Assembly: GCF_000381025.1 (NCBI RefSeq)
Contig: NZ_KB905821.1
Coordinates: 168,764 to 232,763, forward strand
Direction of reading: 5' to 3'
Source of the DNA: Streptomyces sulphureus DSM 40104
GTDB taxonomy: Bacteria; Actinomycetota; Actinomycetes; Streptomycetales; Streptomycetaceae
Length of the DNA stretch: 64,000 nucleotides
Under the pieces are notes generated by a model, which saw nothing but the letters and a program-made list of their open reading frames with translations, did not search any database and was not told where the DNA came from. Numbering within the stretch: position 1 is the first letter of the stretch; every line of letters begins with the position of its first letter. Made by a program: the position numbers and the translations under genes. Shown piece after piece: positions 1 through 8,621 of the stretch.

Positions 1-992
1 GGCATCCGCGCGAGCAGCAGGTCGACGGCGGTGGTGCCGACCTCCTCGGCGGGGAGCCGCACCGTCGTGAGCGGCGGGTCGAGGTAGGCGGAGAACGGAT
101 GGTCGCCGTTGCCGACGACGGTGACGTCCCGCGGCACCGAGAGGCCCTCCTCGGCGAGGGCGCGGTACAGGCCGAGCGCGAAGTAGTCGTTGCCGGCGAG
201 CACCGCCGTGCCCGGCTGCACTTCGCCGGCGATCCGCCTGCCGAGGCGGTACGCGTCCGAGGGGTCCCACGGGAGGGAGCTGGAGGCGCGGCGCCGCGTC
301 GGGACGCGCAGCACGGTGTGGTCGTCGACGGCGTGCGGGTGGCGGCGCAGGGTGTCGTGGAAGCCGCGGACCCGCTCGGCGACCGGGGAGATTGCCAAGT
401 CCTCCTCGATGAGCAGGAGTCGGCGCGCGCCTCCTTCGAGTACGAGGGCGGTGGCGCGGCGTGCGCTCTCGAAGTAGTCGACGCCGACGAGGTCGGACTC
501 CAGCTCCGCGAGATCCCGGTTGAGCAGGACGACGTCGGTGCCGGCGCTCTTGAGCCGGGCCCAGTGCTCGGCGCCGTCCTGCACCGGCACCGCCAGCACT
601 CCGTCGACGCCCCACCGCAACAGCTCGTCGGCGGCCCGGCGTTCGTTGTCGATGCTGTCCTCGGTGACCATCAGCATCAGCGAGTACCCGTACCTGCGGC
701 CCCGCTCCTCGATGGCGCCGATCAGCCTCGCGTAGAAGGGGTTGGAGGGGTTGGTGATCACCAGGCCGATCGTCATCGCGTTCCGCAGCACCAGGGAGCG
801 CGCCATGGAGTTGGGGACGTAGCCGAGCCGCTCGGCCTCGGCCTCGACGCGTTCCCTGGTGGCGGACGACACCGCGTCCTTGCCGGCGAGGGCCCGCGAG
901 ACGGTGTTCACGGAGAGGTCGAGGGAGCCCGCGATGTCGCGGAGCGTGGGGCGGCGGCGCTGCGGTGCGCGGTCGGCGCCGGCTTCGGGCAT
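1..992 (-). CDS. LacI-family transcriptional regulator (3' end outside window)
   Basis: A DNA-binding repressor of sugar catabolism. The N-terminal helix-turn-helix lies near residues 16-38 (TLRDIAGSLDLSVNTVSRAL) and is followed by a periplasmic-binding-protein-like effector domain with typical blocks such as GLVITNPSNPFY and the late GNGDHPFSAYLDPPLTTV. About 330 residues are visible; the last few lie beyond base 1. The ATG at 992 sits 5 bases after the stop of the upstream lipoprotein gene, so it is the fifth gene of a tight operon starting at 4932. It probably represses that operon through the perfect palindrome at 5007-5022, which would make it autoregulated. The family is certain; the effector is unknown. 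Confidence 0.93.
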   Translation of the reverse strand, partial: MPEAGADRAPQRRRPTLRDIAGSLDLSVNTVSRALAGKDAVSSATRERVEAEAERLGYVPNSMARSLVLRNAMTIGLVITNPSNPFYARLIGAIEERGRRYGYSLMLMVTEDSIDNERRAADELLRWGVDGVLAVPVQDGAEHWARLKSAGTDVVLLNRDLAELESDLVGVDYFESARRATALVLEGGARRLLLIEEDLAISPVAERVRGFHDTLRRHPHAVDDHTVLRVPTRRRASSSLPWDPSDAYRLGRRIAGEVQPGTAVLAGNDYFALGLYRALAEEGLSVPRDVTVVGNGDHPFSAYLDPPLTTVRLPAEEVGTTAVDLLLARM

Positions 993-997
993 TCCGC

Positions 998-2524
998 TCA
1001 CCGCCTTGCCACGTCGGCGAGTTCGGGCTGGTTGTTGGCGGCGGGGGTGAAGCCTGCGAGGTCGCGCCGGAGTCCGTAGGCGGTGACGAGCGTGGCGGGG
1101 AAGATGCCGACCGCGTCGTCCCAGAGGGTCTTGCAGGCGTCCCCGTAGAGGCGGGAGCGCTCGTCCTCGTCGGCGGCGCGGTCGGCCTTCGCGAGGACGG
1201 CGTCGAGTGCGGGGTTGGCGTAGCCGAGGCGGTTGGCCTTGGAGGTGTAGAGGCGTCCGACGGAGAAGCCGGCGTCCCCCGTGGTGACGGTGTTGGTCTG
1301 GAGGTTCATGTCCCAGTCGAGGGTGTTGAGGCGCTCCAGCCACTGGGCCTTCTCGATGCTCTGCGGTTCGACCTCGACGCCGATCTCGCTCCACGCCGAG
1401 ATCATCGCCTGCGCCAGCTCGCGCGCGAGGGGCCCCGTCGCGTCGAACCACATCAGCGAGGTGCGGAAGCCGCGCGGGAGGCCGGCCTCCCGCAGGGCGC
1501 GCCGGGCGGCCGCCGGGTCGTACGCGTACGGGTGCTGCGCGCGGTGCCCGAGGACGGTCGAGGGGATCGGCGCCGTCATCCGCTCGGCGCCGGCGCCGAA
1601 GAGCTCGCGGACGAGGCCCCCGATGTCCACGGCCTGCCACATCGCCCGGCGGACCGCGGGGTCGCCGAACGGTTTCCTGGAGCAGTTGAACCAGCTCAAG
1701 TAGTACGTCCAGCTCGGGACCGTCTCGACGCGGACGCCTTCGGCGCCCTCCACCTCGGCGAGCTGGTCGGGCGGGATCGGCCAGAGCAGGTCGAGGTCGC
1801 CGTTGCGGAGGGCGGTGATCGCGCTCGACGTCTCGGCGACGAACGGCAGCGAGACGGCGGGGAGTCGGGCCCTGCCGCCCCAGTAGGAGTCGTTCCGCTC
1901 CAACTCGACGGTGGTGGAGGGCGTGAACCCGGCGACCCGGAAGGGTCCCGAGCCGACCGGGCTCCGCGACTGCGCCGGGTCCGCCACCAGCCGGGCGGGG
2001 ACGATGAAGAGAAGCGTCAGGTTGACGGGGAGCGCGCCGAGCGGCACCGACGTGGTGAAGGTGACCGTGTGCGCGTCGTCGGCGGTCGCCGAGACGACCG
2101 GCTCCCACAGCGGGGTCTGCGCCGACTCGACGGACCTGGTCCGCTTCAGGCAGGCGACGACGTCGCGCGCCGTGAGCCGGCTGCCGTCGTGGAACTGCAC
2201 GCCGCGCCGCAGGTGGAAGACCCAGGTGGTCGGCGAGGTCCGCTCCCAGGAGCGGGCGAGCCCGGGCGCGAGCTTCTCGCCCTCCCTGCGGACGAGCGTG
2301 TCGAAGACGAGCCGCTTGACGATGAGCGTCGCCTCGTCGACCGCCGTGTTCGCCTTGTACGGGTCGAGGTCGGTGACCGGCTGGCCGAAGGCCGCGCGCA
2401 GCGCGCCCTCGGGGGCCGCGCCGCTCCCCGTGCCGCAGGCGCCGAGCAGCACGCCTGAGGCGCCGAGGCCGGCGAGCGCGAGGAACTCCCGGCGGGCCAG
2501 GGCCGATACGGGACGCGTGCCCAT
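998..2524 (-). CDS. ABC transporter substrate-binding lipoprotein, family 5 (peptide/oligosaccharide type)
   Basis: An extracytoplasmic solute-binding protein of the DppA/OppA class (SBP_bac_5), 508 residues, which would deliver a ligand to an ABC importer. The N-terminus has a twin-arginine-like ARREFLALAG followed by the lipobox LLGAC, so Tat export and lipid anchoring at the Cys near residue 34 are likely. Family signatures include a region around DLDPYKANTAVDE and the block FHLRRGVQFHDGSRLTARDV. The reading frame stays open 81 codons further upstream, but only the ATG at 2524 gives a signal peptide. No permease or ATPase gene is visible nearby; they may lie left of the window. Family 5 members bind peptides, nickel or oligosaccharides; the LacI neighbour favours a sugar. 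Confidence 0.9.
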   Translation of the reverse strand: MGTRPVSALARREFLALAGLGASGVLLGACGTGSGAAPEGALRAAFGQPVTDLDPYKANTAVDEATLIVKRLVFDTLVRREGEKLAPGLARSWERTSPTTWVFHLRRGVQFHDGSRLTARDVVACLKRTRSVESAQTPLWEPVVSATADDAHTVTFTTSVPLGALPVNLTLLFIVPARLVADPAQSRSPVGSGPFRVAGFTPSTTVELERNDSYWGGRARLPAVSLPFVAETSSAITALRNGDLDLLWPIPPDQLAEVEGAEGVRVETVPSWTYYLSWFNCSRKPFGDPAVRRAMWQAVDIGGLVRELFGAGAERMTAPIPSTVLGHRAQHPYAYDPAAARRALREAGLPRGFRTSLMWFDATGPLARELAQAMISAWSEIGVEVEPQSIEKAQWLERLNTLDWDMNLQTNTVTTGDAGFSVGRLYTSKANRLGYANPALDAVLAKADRAADEDERSRLYGDACKTLWDDAVGIFPATLVTAYGLRRDLAGFTPAANNQPELADVARR

Positions 2525-2526
2525 CG

Positions 2527-2871
2527 CTAGCTCTTCAGCGCCAGGTGGATGTGGACCGTCGTCTCCGCGGAGCCCGTGCCGCCCGGCTCCAGGGTGCCGG
2601 CGAGCCGCAGCCAGCCGCCGAAGCGCTCGGAGGTCCAACTGACGAGTGCGGCGTCGACGGGGTGCGGCTCCTCCAGGTCGCACCAGTGGAGGCCGTCGGG
2701 CGAGACCTGGGCGCGCACCAGGAGGCGCGCGCCGTCGGGCGCCGGGGCGAGGGTGCGGACGAACCACCGCGCCTCGGCCGCCCAGGCGGCCTCGTACGGC
2801 TCGGTGGCGAAAGAGCCCGTGAGGGTGGCGCCGCGCTCCAGCACGGCGGTCAACGACTGACGCATGGACAT
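2527..2871 (-). CDS. Small protein of unknown function, probable beta-sandwich
   Basis: A 114-residue soluble protein starting MSMRQSLTAV. It is rich in alternating hydrophobic and polar stretches and has a regular pattern such as GWLRLAGTLEPGG and ETTVHIHLALKS, suggesting a small beta-sandwich. No catalytic motif or signal peptide was recognised. It lies 7 bases after the upstream gene and 2 bases before the lipoprotein gene, so it is co-transcribed and probably translationally coupled. The ATG at 2871 was preferred over in-frame upstream codons because those overlap the previous gene and read as low-complexity S/T/P sequence. The position suggests a partner of the 304-residue protein encoded just upstream. 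Confidence 0.75.
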   Translation of the reverse strand: MSMRQSLTAVLERGATLTGSFATEPYEAAWAAEARWFVRTLAPAPDGARLLVRAQVSPDGLHWCDLEEPHPVDAALVSWTSERFGGWLRLAGTLEPGGTGSAETTVHIHLALKS

Positions 2872-2878
2872 CCGGCGC

Positions 2879-3793
2879 CTACCAATCCACCGAGACGAGT
2901 ACGGAGTCGAGGTACAGGAAGTTCCGCACGTCGGTGTGGGTGCGGACGGAGACGTAGAAGTTGAGGAGGTTGCGCAGCGAGCCGTACTCCTCCGCGTAGG
3001 CGGGGACGGGGACACCGCGCATGTCGTGGACGGTGTCGTTGAGTTGCAGCTCGACGTTGGTGCGGGTGCGGGTGTCGATGAGCCACCGCAGGTAGTGCCA
3101 GTTGACCTTGGTCGGGACCTCGTTGTAGCAGAGCTCCTGGGCGTCGCCGAAGGCGTGCCAGTCGTCCGGGTCCGGCGCGGTGAAGTCGGCTGTGGGCGGC
3201 AGCTTCAGCCTGCCCTCGAAGTGCTCGCGCGGCGTCGGCTCGGGGACGGCCGGGTAGACCCACTGGCGGCGCGGCCTGTTCGCCAAGTCGGTGTTGAGGT
3301 AGCGCGCGACGCAGTGGTAGCGGACGCCGTCGCAGATGTCCGTCGCCACGGTGAAGGCGCCGAACTGGTTCTCCGACGGATGGAAGTTGGCGTCCCACTT
3401 CCCCGAACCCGCCGCGTATGCCGCCCTGTTCTCCGCCGAGGCGGCCTCCGACTTGTAGGTCAGATACGTCTCGAACTGCACGAGGCCGCGGCCGGCCATG
3501 GTGAGGCGGCGGATGGCGACGCCGGTGTGACCGGTGAGCGGGCGGGTGGCGACCTTGAGCGCGTAGGTGCCGGAGAGGGCACCGTGCGTGCCCACGTCGA
3601 AGAAGTTGCACGAACTGAGCTGCGGCGGGCGGAAGTCGCGCATGTGGTCGTCGACGGTGCCCAGGTCGCCGTGCTCGTCGTGGTTGCCGATCAGCTCGAC
3701 CCAGCCGTGCGCGCCGGTGTCGAAGTCGTCGTGGACGAGGATGCGCGGCAGCGGGTTGAAGCGGGCGAGGGCGGGGTCTTCGGTGCGGGTCAT
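2879..3793 (-). CDS. Conserved protein of unknown function, DUF6772-like, jelly-roll type
   Basis: A 304-residue protein without signal peptide or membrane segment. It begins MTRTEDPALARFNPLPRILV and then has HDDFDTGAHGWVELIGNHD. The alternating strands and aromatic residues suggest a concanavalin-like or jelly-roll fold as in carbohydrate-binding proteins. I recall this N-terminal pattern from the family named DUF6772, but I could not check that. Its start overlaps the stop of the upstream hydrolase gene as ATGA, so translation is coupled. The neighbours (secreted hydrolase, solute-binding lipoprotein, LacI repressor) suggest it handles a carbohydrate or glycoconjugate in the cytoplasm, which is an inference. 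Confidence 0.8.
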   Translation of the reverse strand: MTRTEDPALARFNPLPRILVHDDFDTGAHGWVELIGNHDEHGDLGTVDDHMRDFRPPQLSSCNFFDVGTHGALSGTYALKVATRPLTGHTGVAIRRLTMAGRGLVQFETYLTYKSEAASAENRAAYAAGSGKWDANFHPSENQFGAFTVATDICDGVRYHCVARYLNTDLANRPRRQWVYPAVPEPTPREHFEGRLKLPPTADFTAPDPDDWHAFGDAQELCYNEVPTKVNWHYLRWLIDTRTRTNVELQLNDTVHDMRGVPVPAYAEEYGSLRNLLNFYVSVRTHTDVRNFLYLDSVLVSVDW

Positions 3794-4932
3794 CGCTTCA
3801 CCACCGGGAGACGGACGGTCGTGTGGACGAGGTTGTGGTCCGAGCGCAGGAGGATGCGGGGCGGCCCCGCGGGGGCGAGGGTCTGCGGCACCAGCGTCCA
3901 GTTGCGGACCTCGGTGCCGCGGGCGACGAAGACGTAGTCGAGCTTCCCCTCCCGGCGCGGCAGCGGGATCTCACCGCCGTTGAACGAGGCGAACCCCTGC
4001 CCGACGCTGCGCCTGGCCACGGCGAGGCTGTCGACGTAGCCGGCCTCGCCGAACGCCGCGTACGCGCTCGCCTTCGGGTCGCGGCCCTCGGAGTTCATGT
4101 CCCCGGCGAAGACGATCGGCAGGTTCCGGGTCGCGGGGTTGTGGCGGGTGAGGTGGGAGATGGTCCGCTTGGCGTCGACGTAGCGGACCTTGTCCCAGTC
4201 CTTCGTCCAGCCGTTGGGGTCGGTCGCGCCGTTCTTGCGGTACTCCAGGTGCATGTCGACGACGACGAACCGGGCGCCCGTGCGGCGTTCGCGGAGGGTG
4301 TTCCACGTCATCGTCTTGCCGTAGATCTCGGTGGAGTCGGGGAGCCAGAGGAGGTCGTGCGGGAGCGGCCTGCCTCTGCGGTCGAGGTGGCTGAAGCGGG
4401 ACGCGTCGTAGTAGGTGAAGCGCCCGGCACCGGACTTGAGCGGGTAGCCCTTCCACGGGTGGCGGGTGCCCGCGTAGTCCGCCGGGGCCTCCGCGTAGCC
4501 GAGGCGGTGCAGGGCGCGGGTGAGCGGGGCGCGGAACGACTCGACGTCGACGCCGGGTTGCGTCGGCGTCGCGTTGTTGCCGATCTCCTGGGTGGCGACG
4601 ACGCCGGCGCGGGTCCGTGCGATGTCGTGCGCGACCTTCGCGGCGCGGCCGCCGGCCCAGGGCTTGAGCTTCGTCGCGCAGTCCCGGCCGATCACGGCCT
4701 CGCACTCGGCCTTCGTCGGGAGGCAGCCGTGCCCGCAGGTGTTGTAGGTGGCTACGCGCACCTCGAAGGCGCGGGGGCGGTTCTTGCCCTGCGACTGTCC
4801 CTGCGGCTGCGCTGCCCGCGCGGCGGCCGGGACGGCCGGGGCGAGGAGCAGGGCCGCGGTCGACGCGGTGCCGAGGAGGACGAGTCGGTGGAGGAGGGGG
4901 CTGGGTCTGCGCGCGGATCTGAGGTACGGCAT
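3790..4932 (-). CDS. Secreted endonuclease/exonuclease/phosphatase-family hydrolase
   Basis: A metal-dependent phosphodiesterase-fold enzyme (DNase I, sphingomyelinase and inositol phosphatase superfamily) of 380 residues. A basic N-terminus and hydrophobic core (residues 12-41) form a Sec-type signal peptide. Active-site elements are visible in order: ATYN near residue 63, the metal-binding Glu in ATQE near 116, DMHLE near 226, GDMN near 278 and the catalytic SDH near 366. Four cysteines between residues 66 and 85 (CGHGC and ECEAVIGRDC) suggest disulfides, consistent with export. It is the first gene of the operon. The substrate (nucleic acid, phospholipid or sugar phosphodiester) cannot be told from sequence. 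Confidence 0.92.
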   Translation of the reverse strand: MPYLRSARRPSPLLHRLVLLGTASTAALLLAPAVPAAARAAQPQGQSQGKNRPRAFEVRVATYNTCGHGCLPTKAECEAVIGRDCATKLKPWAGGRAAKVAHDIARTRAGVVATQEIGNNATPTQPGVDVESFRAPLTRALHRLGYAEAPADYAGTRHPWKGYPLKSGAGRFTYYDASRFSHLDRRGRPLPHDLLWLPDSTEIYGKTMTWNTLRERRTGARFVVVDMHLEYRKNGATDPNGWTKDWDKVRYVDAKRTISHLTRHNPATRNLPIVFAGDMNSEGRDPKASAYAAFGEAGYVDSLAVARRSVGQGFASFNGGEIPLPRREGKLDYVFVARGTEVRNWTLVPQTLAPAGPPRILLRSDHNLVHTTVRLPVVKR

Positions 4933-5006
4933 GCGGCGGAACCCTTCGTCGGCAGCGGAGCGGCGGATGGCGGCTCGGAGGGACTGCTGGGGTCGTGCGC
5001 GGCAGG

Positions 5007-5022
5007 ACGTGAACGTTCACGT
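5007..5022. promoter_or_regulatory. Perfect 16-bp palindrome, probable LacI-family operator
   Basis: ACGTGAACGTTCACGT is its own reverse complement, with the central CG usual for LacI-family operators. A third GTGAACG half-site follows immediately (5021-5027), giving an overlapping second palindrome GTTCACGTGAAC. It lies just downstream of the predicted start point of the operon whose last visible gene encodes a LacI regulator, so it is the likely site of autoregulation. It is also 325 bases upstream of the divergent aldehyde dehydrogenase gene, which could share control. Confidence 0.7.
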
Positions 5023-5035
5023 GAACGCTTCGGGC

Positions 5036-5064
5036 ATCGTGGCGCCGATGCCAAGTGCCGTCAA
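5036..5064 (-). promoter_or_regulatory. Probable sigma-70-type promoter of the 4932-to-1 operon
   Basis: On the minus strand TTGACG (5064-5059) is followed after 17 bases by CACGAT (5041-5036). Transcription would start near 5028, about 95 bases before the hydrolase start codon and just upstream of the 16-bp palindrome, the usual place for a blocking operator. Confidence 0.45.
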
Positions 5065-5346
5065 TACAGGTGTCGTTGATCTTTTCCGGCCGAATCGACG
5101 GGCGGCACCGCACGCGGTCGGAGCGGCGTGAAAAGCGCGGTCGGGCGGCGGTGTACACGGCGGCCACGGGAAGGCGGGGTGCGGGGCGCTGCGTGCCTAG
5201 CGCGGAGAGTTCGCAGGTAGTGACGGAGAAGACCGGGGCGTGGTACTTCCCTTGCGAGACACGCACGTGGCCGAAAGAGCGCGCCCGGTTTTCGTCCGGC
5301 CCTCCGCGGTACAGGTGCACCCTGCCCCTACGCCCCAGGAGGCGCC

Positions 5347-6807
5347 ATGTCTTCTCTGTTGACACCGCGTTCGCTCGACGGAGCCGTCAGCTCCGGCGGC
5401 TGGATCGCACCGGACGGCGAGGTCGTCGACAGCGTGGAGCCCGCCACGGGCGAGGTGCTCGCGCGCGTCGGGCTCTCCGGGCCCGACGGGGTGCGCCGCG
5501 CCGCCGCGCAGGCGGCCGACGCGCAGCGCGCGTGGGCGGCCTCGGGCCACGTCGCGCGGATGGGGGTGCTGCGGCGGGCCGCCGACCTGCTCGGGGAGCA
5601 CCGCGAGGAGTTCATCGAGTGGGTGGTGCGGGAGAGCGGCTCGGTCCGCGGCAAGGCGGAGTACGAAGTGGGCGCCGTCGGCGACGAGTTGCTCGCGGCT
5701 GCGGCGCTCGCCGGCGAGCCGCGCGGCAGCGTGCTGCCGGACACGCCGGGGCGCAGCAGCGTCGCCGTGCAGGTGCCGGTGGGTGTCGTCGGTGTGATCA
5801 GCCCCTGGAACGTGCCGATGGTCCTCTCGCAGCGTGCCGTGGCGCCCGCGCTGGCGCTGGGGAACGCCGTTGTACTGAAGCCCGACCCCAGGACGGCGGT
5901 CTCCGGCGGCCAGTTGTACGCGCGGCTCTTCGAGGAGGCGGGGCTCCCCGAGGGGGTGCTGCACGTGGTGCCGGGCGGCGCCGAGGCGGGTGAGGCGCTC
6001 GTCGAGGCACCCGAGGTCGACGTGATCGCGTTCACCGGGTCGACGGCGGTGGGCCGGGCGATCGGCGAACGGGCCGGGAGAGCGCTGAAGCGGACCTCGC
6101 TGGAGCTCGGCGGCAACAACCCGCTGGTGGTCCTGGAGGACGCGGACGTGGAGGCGGCCGCGTGGCTCGGTGCGTCGAGCTCCTTCTTCCACCAGGGGCA
6201 GGTCTGCATGGCGGCCGGTCGCCACATCGTCGCCGAGGAGCTCGCCGACGCGTACGTGGAGCGGCTCGCCGAGATCGCCGAGGAGTTGCGGGTGGGCGAC
6301 CCGTGGCGGGAGGAGGTGGAGCTCGGTCCCGTGATCGACGAAGGTCAACTCGCGCGCGTCTGCCGCCTCGTGGAGGAGACGGCGGCGGGCGGCGCCCGGG
6401 TGCGCGCGGGCGGTGTGCACCGCGGGCTCTTCGTCCGGCCCACGGTGCTCGACCGGGTGGGGCTGGAGTCGCCGCTCTTCCGCGAGGAGACCTTCGGGCC
6501 CGTTGCGCCCGTCGTGCGGGTCGCCGACGAGGAGGCGGCCGTAGCCGTCGCCAACGACTCCGAGTACGGGCTCGTCGCCTCCGTCGTCACGGGCGACCCG
6601 CGGCGCGGTGAGGCGCTCGGCGCCCGACTGCGCACGGGCATGGTGCACGTCAACGACCGTACGATCGACGACGATCCGTACGTCCCCTTCGGCGGCGTCG
6701 GCGCGTCGGGGAACGGCAGCAGGCACGGAGTCCTCACCAACCGCGGCGAGTTCACCGAGTGGCGCTGGACCACCGTGCGGGATCGGGCCCTGCCCACCCG
6801 CCTGTGA
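5347..6807 (+). CDS. NAD(P)-dependent aldehyde dehydrogenase, benzaldehyde/vanillin type
   Basis: Oxidises an aldehyde, probably aromatic, to its acid in the cytoplasm. The 486 residues match the ALDH superfamily length. The key residues are present: Asn155 in SPWN, the cofactor-binding FTGSTAVGRAIG near 229-240, general-base Glu253 in LELGG, and the nucleophile Cys287 in GQVCMAAGR. The GQVCMAAGR context and short N-terminus are like benzaldehyde and vanillin dehydrogenases, but substrate prediction within ALDHs is weak. It is transcribed divergently from the hydrolase operon and followed by a short hairpin. No oxygenase or aromatic-degradation gene is adjacent. Confidence 0.92.
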   Translation: MSSLLTPRSLDGAVSSGGWIAPDGEVVDSVEPATGEVLARVGLSGPDGVRRAAAQAADAQRAWAASGHVARMGVLRRAADLLGEHREEFIEWVVRESGSVRGKAEYEVGAVGDELLAAAALAGEPRGSVLPDTPGRSSVAVQVPVGVVGVISPWNVPMVLSQRAVAPALALGNAVVLKPDPRTAVSGGQLYARLFEEAGLPEGVLHVVPGGAEAGEALVEAPEVDVIAFTGSTAVGRAIGERAGRALKRTSLELGGNNPLVVLEDADVEAAAWLGASSSFFHQGQVCMAAGRHIVAEELADAYVERLAEIAEELRVGDPWREEVELGPVIDEGQLARVCRLVEETAAGGARVRAGGVHRGLFVRPTVLDRVGLESPLFREETFGPVAPVVRVADEEAAVAVANDSEYGLVASVVTGDPRRGEALGARLRTGMVHVNDRTIDDDPYVPFGGVGASGNGSRHGVLTNRGEFTEWRWTTVRDRALPTRL

Positions 6808-6812
6808 CCGGC

Positions 6813-6828
6813 GCCGGGTGTACCCGGC
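6813..6828 (+). terminator. Short GC hairpin after the aldehyde dehydrogenase gene
   Basis: GCCGGGT and ACCCGGC form a 7-bp stem around a two-base loop, 5 bases after the stop codon. There is no U-tract, which is common in high-GC actinobacteria. Confidence 0.4.
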
Positions 6829-7202
6829 ACCACCCTCCACCGGGTGCTCAGGCCCCGTGCGGGCGGGTCTTCGTGCTCGTAAGGTCGAGCGCAGCGGCGT
6901 ACGGGGACGCCGGCTCGGGAGGCACGCCCGTTACGAGGGGCGCGTTGCGAGCACGGCCGCCGGCAGGGGGCCAACTTGCTTTCGCAGGGCGGCGTCCGCC
7001 CGCAGCTTGAGGTGCGGGCACTCAGCACCTCTCGGTCGAGCGAGCGTTGGGGCGCCGGGTGCCGAGTCTGGGATACTCGCGGCGCCGCGTCGTACGTCGC
7101 ACGGTGTGCCCTGCCGCAGGGCGCACCGCGCACGGTGGAGGCCGCGGCCGGCGCCGGCAGACTCTCTGCGGCAGGGACTGGCAGGCGAGCGGAGGGACGG
7201 GG
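6829..7202. other. Intergenic region without a recognised gene
   Basis: About 370 bases upstream of the sensor kinase. Open frames here translate to arginine- and proline-rich sequence without family resemblance. The kinase promoter must lie here, but no convincing -35/-10 pair was found. Confidence 0.5.
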
Positions 7203-8483
7203 ATGCGGCTTCGCCGAATGCTGCTGGCCGGAGTGCGGGGGCTGGCGCTCGCCGTCGTCTCGCTCTGCTGCTCCGCGGTGCTCTTCGTCCTCTGCACGCT
7301 CTCGCTCGCGTCCACCGTGCTCGGCGTAGGCGTCGTCACCACGCCGCCGCTCTTCGGCCTCGTGGGCAGGTTCGCCGACTGGCGCCGCCGTCTCGCCGCC
7401 GAGTGGGCCGGGGTGCACATCGACGCCGTGCACGCGTCCCCTCCCGAGCCCGCACCCACCGGACTCCTCGCCGGCATCCGCGTGTTCGGGCGCCTGCTGC
7501 GGAACCCGGCGACCTGGCGGCAGTTCGGTTGGCTCGCCACCGACATGACGGCCGGCTTCGTCTCGGCGCTGCTCACCGCGGGGCTCGTCTTCTACCCGCT
7601 GGAGGGGTACGCGCTCGCGGCCGGCCTGTGGCGGGTGTTCACCGACGGCAGCAGCGTCGGCTACTGGTATGGCTTCGTCCCCATCCAGGGGCAGGCGACG
7701 GCGCTCCTCGCGGGCCTGCTGGCGGCGGCGCTCAGCGCGGTGGCGCTCTTCGCCGCACCGCTCCTGCTGACGTTCCACTTCCGGCTCGCCAAGGCGGTGC
7801 TCGGCCCGAGCGAGGAGGATCTCCACCGCCGCGTCGACCACCTCACCCGCACCCGCCACGAGGCGGTCGACTTCTCGGCCGCCGAGCTCCGCCGCATCGA
7901 ACGCGACCTCCACGACGGCGCGCAGGCACGGCTCGTCGCGATGGGGATGAGCCTCGGTGCCGTCGAGGCGCTGATCGAGAAGGACCCGGCGAGGGCCAAG
8001 AAGCTGGTGGCGAAGGCGCGTTCGGAGTCGGCCGACGCGCTGGGCGAGCTGCGGGACCTGGTGCGCGGCATCCATCCTCCGGTCCTCGCCGAGCGCGGCC
8101 TGGGGCCCGCGCTCGAAGCGCTGGCGCTGCGCACCGCGGTGCCGGTCGAGGTCGATCTGCCGCTGCCGGGGCGGGCGGCGGGGGCGATCGAGTCGGCCGC
8201 GTACTTCGCGGTGAGCGAGGTCCTCACCAACGCGGCGAAGCATGCGGAGGCGCGGCGGATCTGGCTCGACGCCGGGTACCGGGACGGGATGCTCCACTTC
8301 ACCGTCACCGACGACGGGCGCGGCGGCGCGGACGCCGAGGGCTCGGGATTGCGCGGTGTGGCCCGCCGCCTCGGCGCGTTCGACGGCGTCCTCGCCGTCC
8401 ACAGCCCGAAGGGCGGCCCCACCATGGTGACGATGGAGATCCCTTGCGTGCTCGACGAGGGACGCGGCGCAACGGCGCACTGA
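7203..8483 (+). CDS. Membrane sensor histidine kinase, HisKA_3 (NarL-type partner) class
   Basis: A two-component sensor of 426 residues. Hydrophobic segments at about 10-55, 112-132 and 160-190 form the membrane sensor region, resembling the 'putative sensor' domain common in Streptomyces kinases. The dimerisation/phosphoacceptor motif RIERDLHDGAQARL gives His237. The ATPase domain follows, with N-box EVLTNAAKHA and G-boxes DDGRGG and GSGLRGVARRLG. The frame is open 52 codons further upstream, but that part is Arg-rich; ATG 7203 has a GGAGGGACGGGG ribosome site and starts just before the first membrane segment. Kinases of this class usually sit beside a LuxR-type response regulator, but none is present on either side, so this one is an orphan. 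Confidence 0.92.
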   Translation: MRLRRMLLAGVRGLALAVVSLCCSAVLFVLCTLSLASTVLGVGVVTTPPLFGLVGRFADWRRRLAAEWAGVHIDAVHASPPEPAPTGLLAGIRVFGRLLRNPATWRQFGWLATDMTAGFVSALLTAGLVFYPLEGYALAAGLWRVFTDGSSVGYWYGFVPIQGQATALLAGLLAAALSAVALFAAPLLLTFHFRLAKAVLGPSEEDLHRRVDHLTRTRHEAVDFSAAELRRIERDLHDGAQARLVAMGMSLGAVEALIEKDPARAKKLVAKARSESADALGELRDLVRGIHPPVLAERGLGPALEALALRTAVPVEVDLPLPGRAAGAIESAAYFAVSEVLTNAAKHAEARRIWLDAGYRDGMLHFTVTDDGRGGADAEGSGLRGVARRLGAFDGVLAVHSPKGGPTMVTMEIPCVLDEGRGATAH

Positions 8484-8587
8484 GCGGGGCCTGTTGGGCG
8501 TCGCGCGTCGACGGGCCGGCGGGAGGCCGCCGCACGCTCCCGCCGTCCGGCAGCCGACCCCCTCGCCCCGCGGCTCATTCCGCCTTG

Positions 8588-8615
8588 TTGCTGCCGGGTC
8601 CGCTCCCGCTAGCCT
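8588..8615 (+). promoter_or_regulatory. Possible leaderless promoter for the 49-residue membrane protein
   Basis: TTGCTG (8588-8593), a 16-base spacer and TAGCCT (8610-8615) lie directly upstream of the ATG at 8622. Transcription would begin at or within a base or two of the start codon, which fits the absence of a Shine-Dalgarno sequence. Confidence 0.4.
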
Positions 8616-8621
8616 GTGCCG

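Noticed and set aside
965..2458. 497-aa plus-strand frame opposite the solute-binding protein gene
   Set aside because: Antisense shadow; the minus-strand frame has a signal peptide and clear family motifs.
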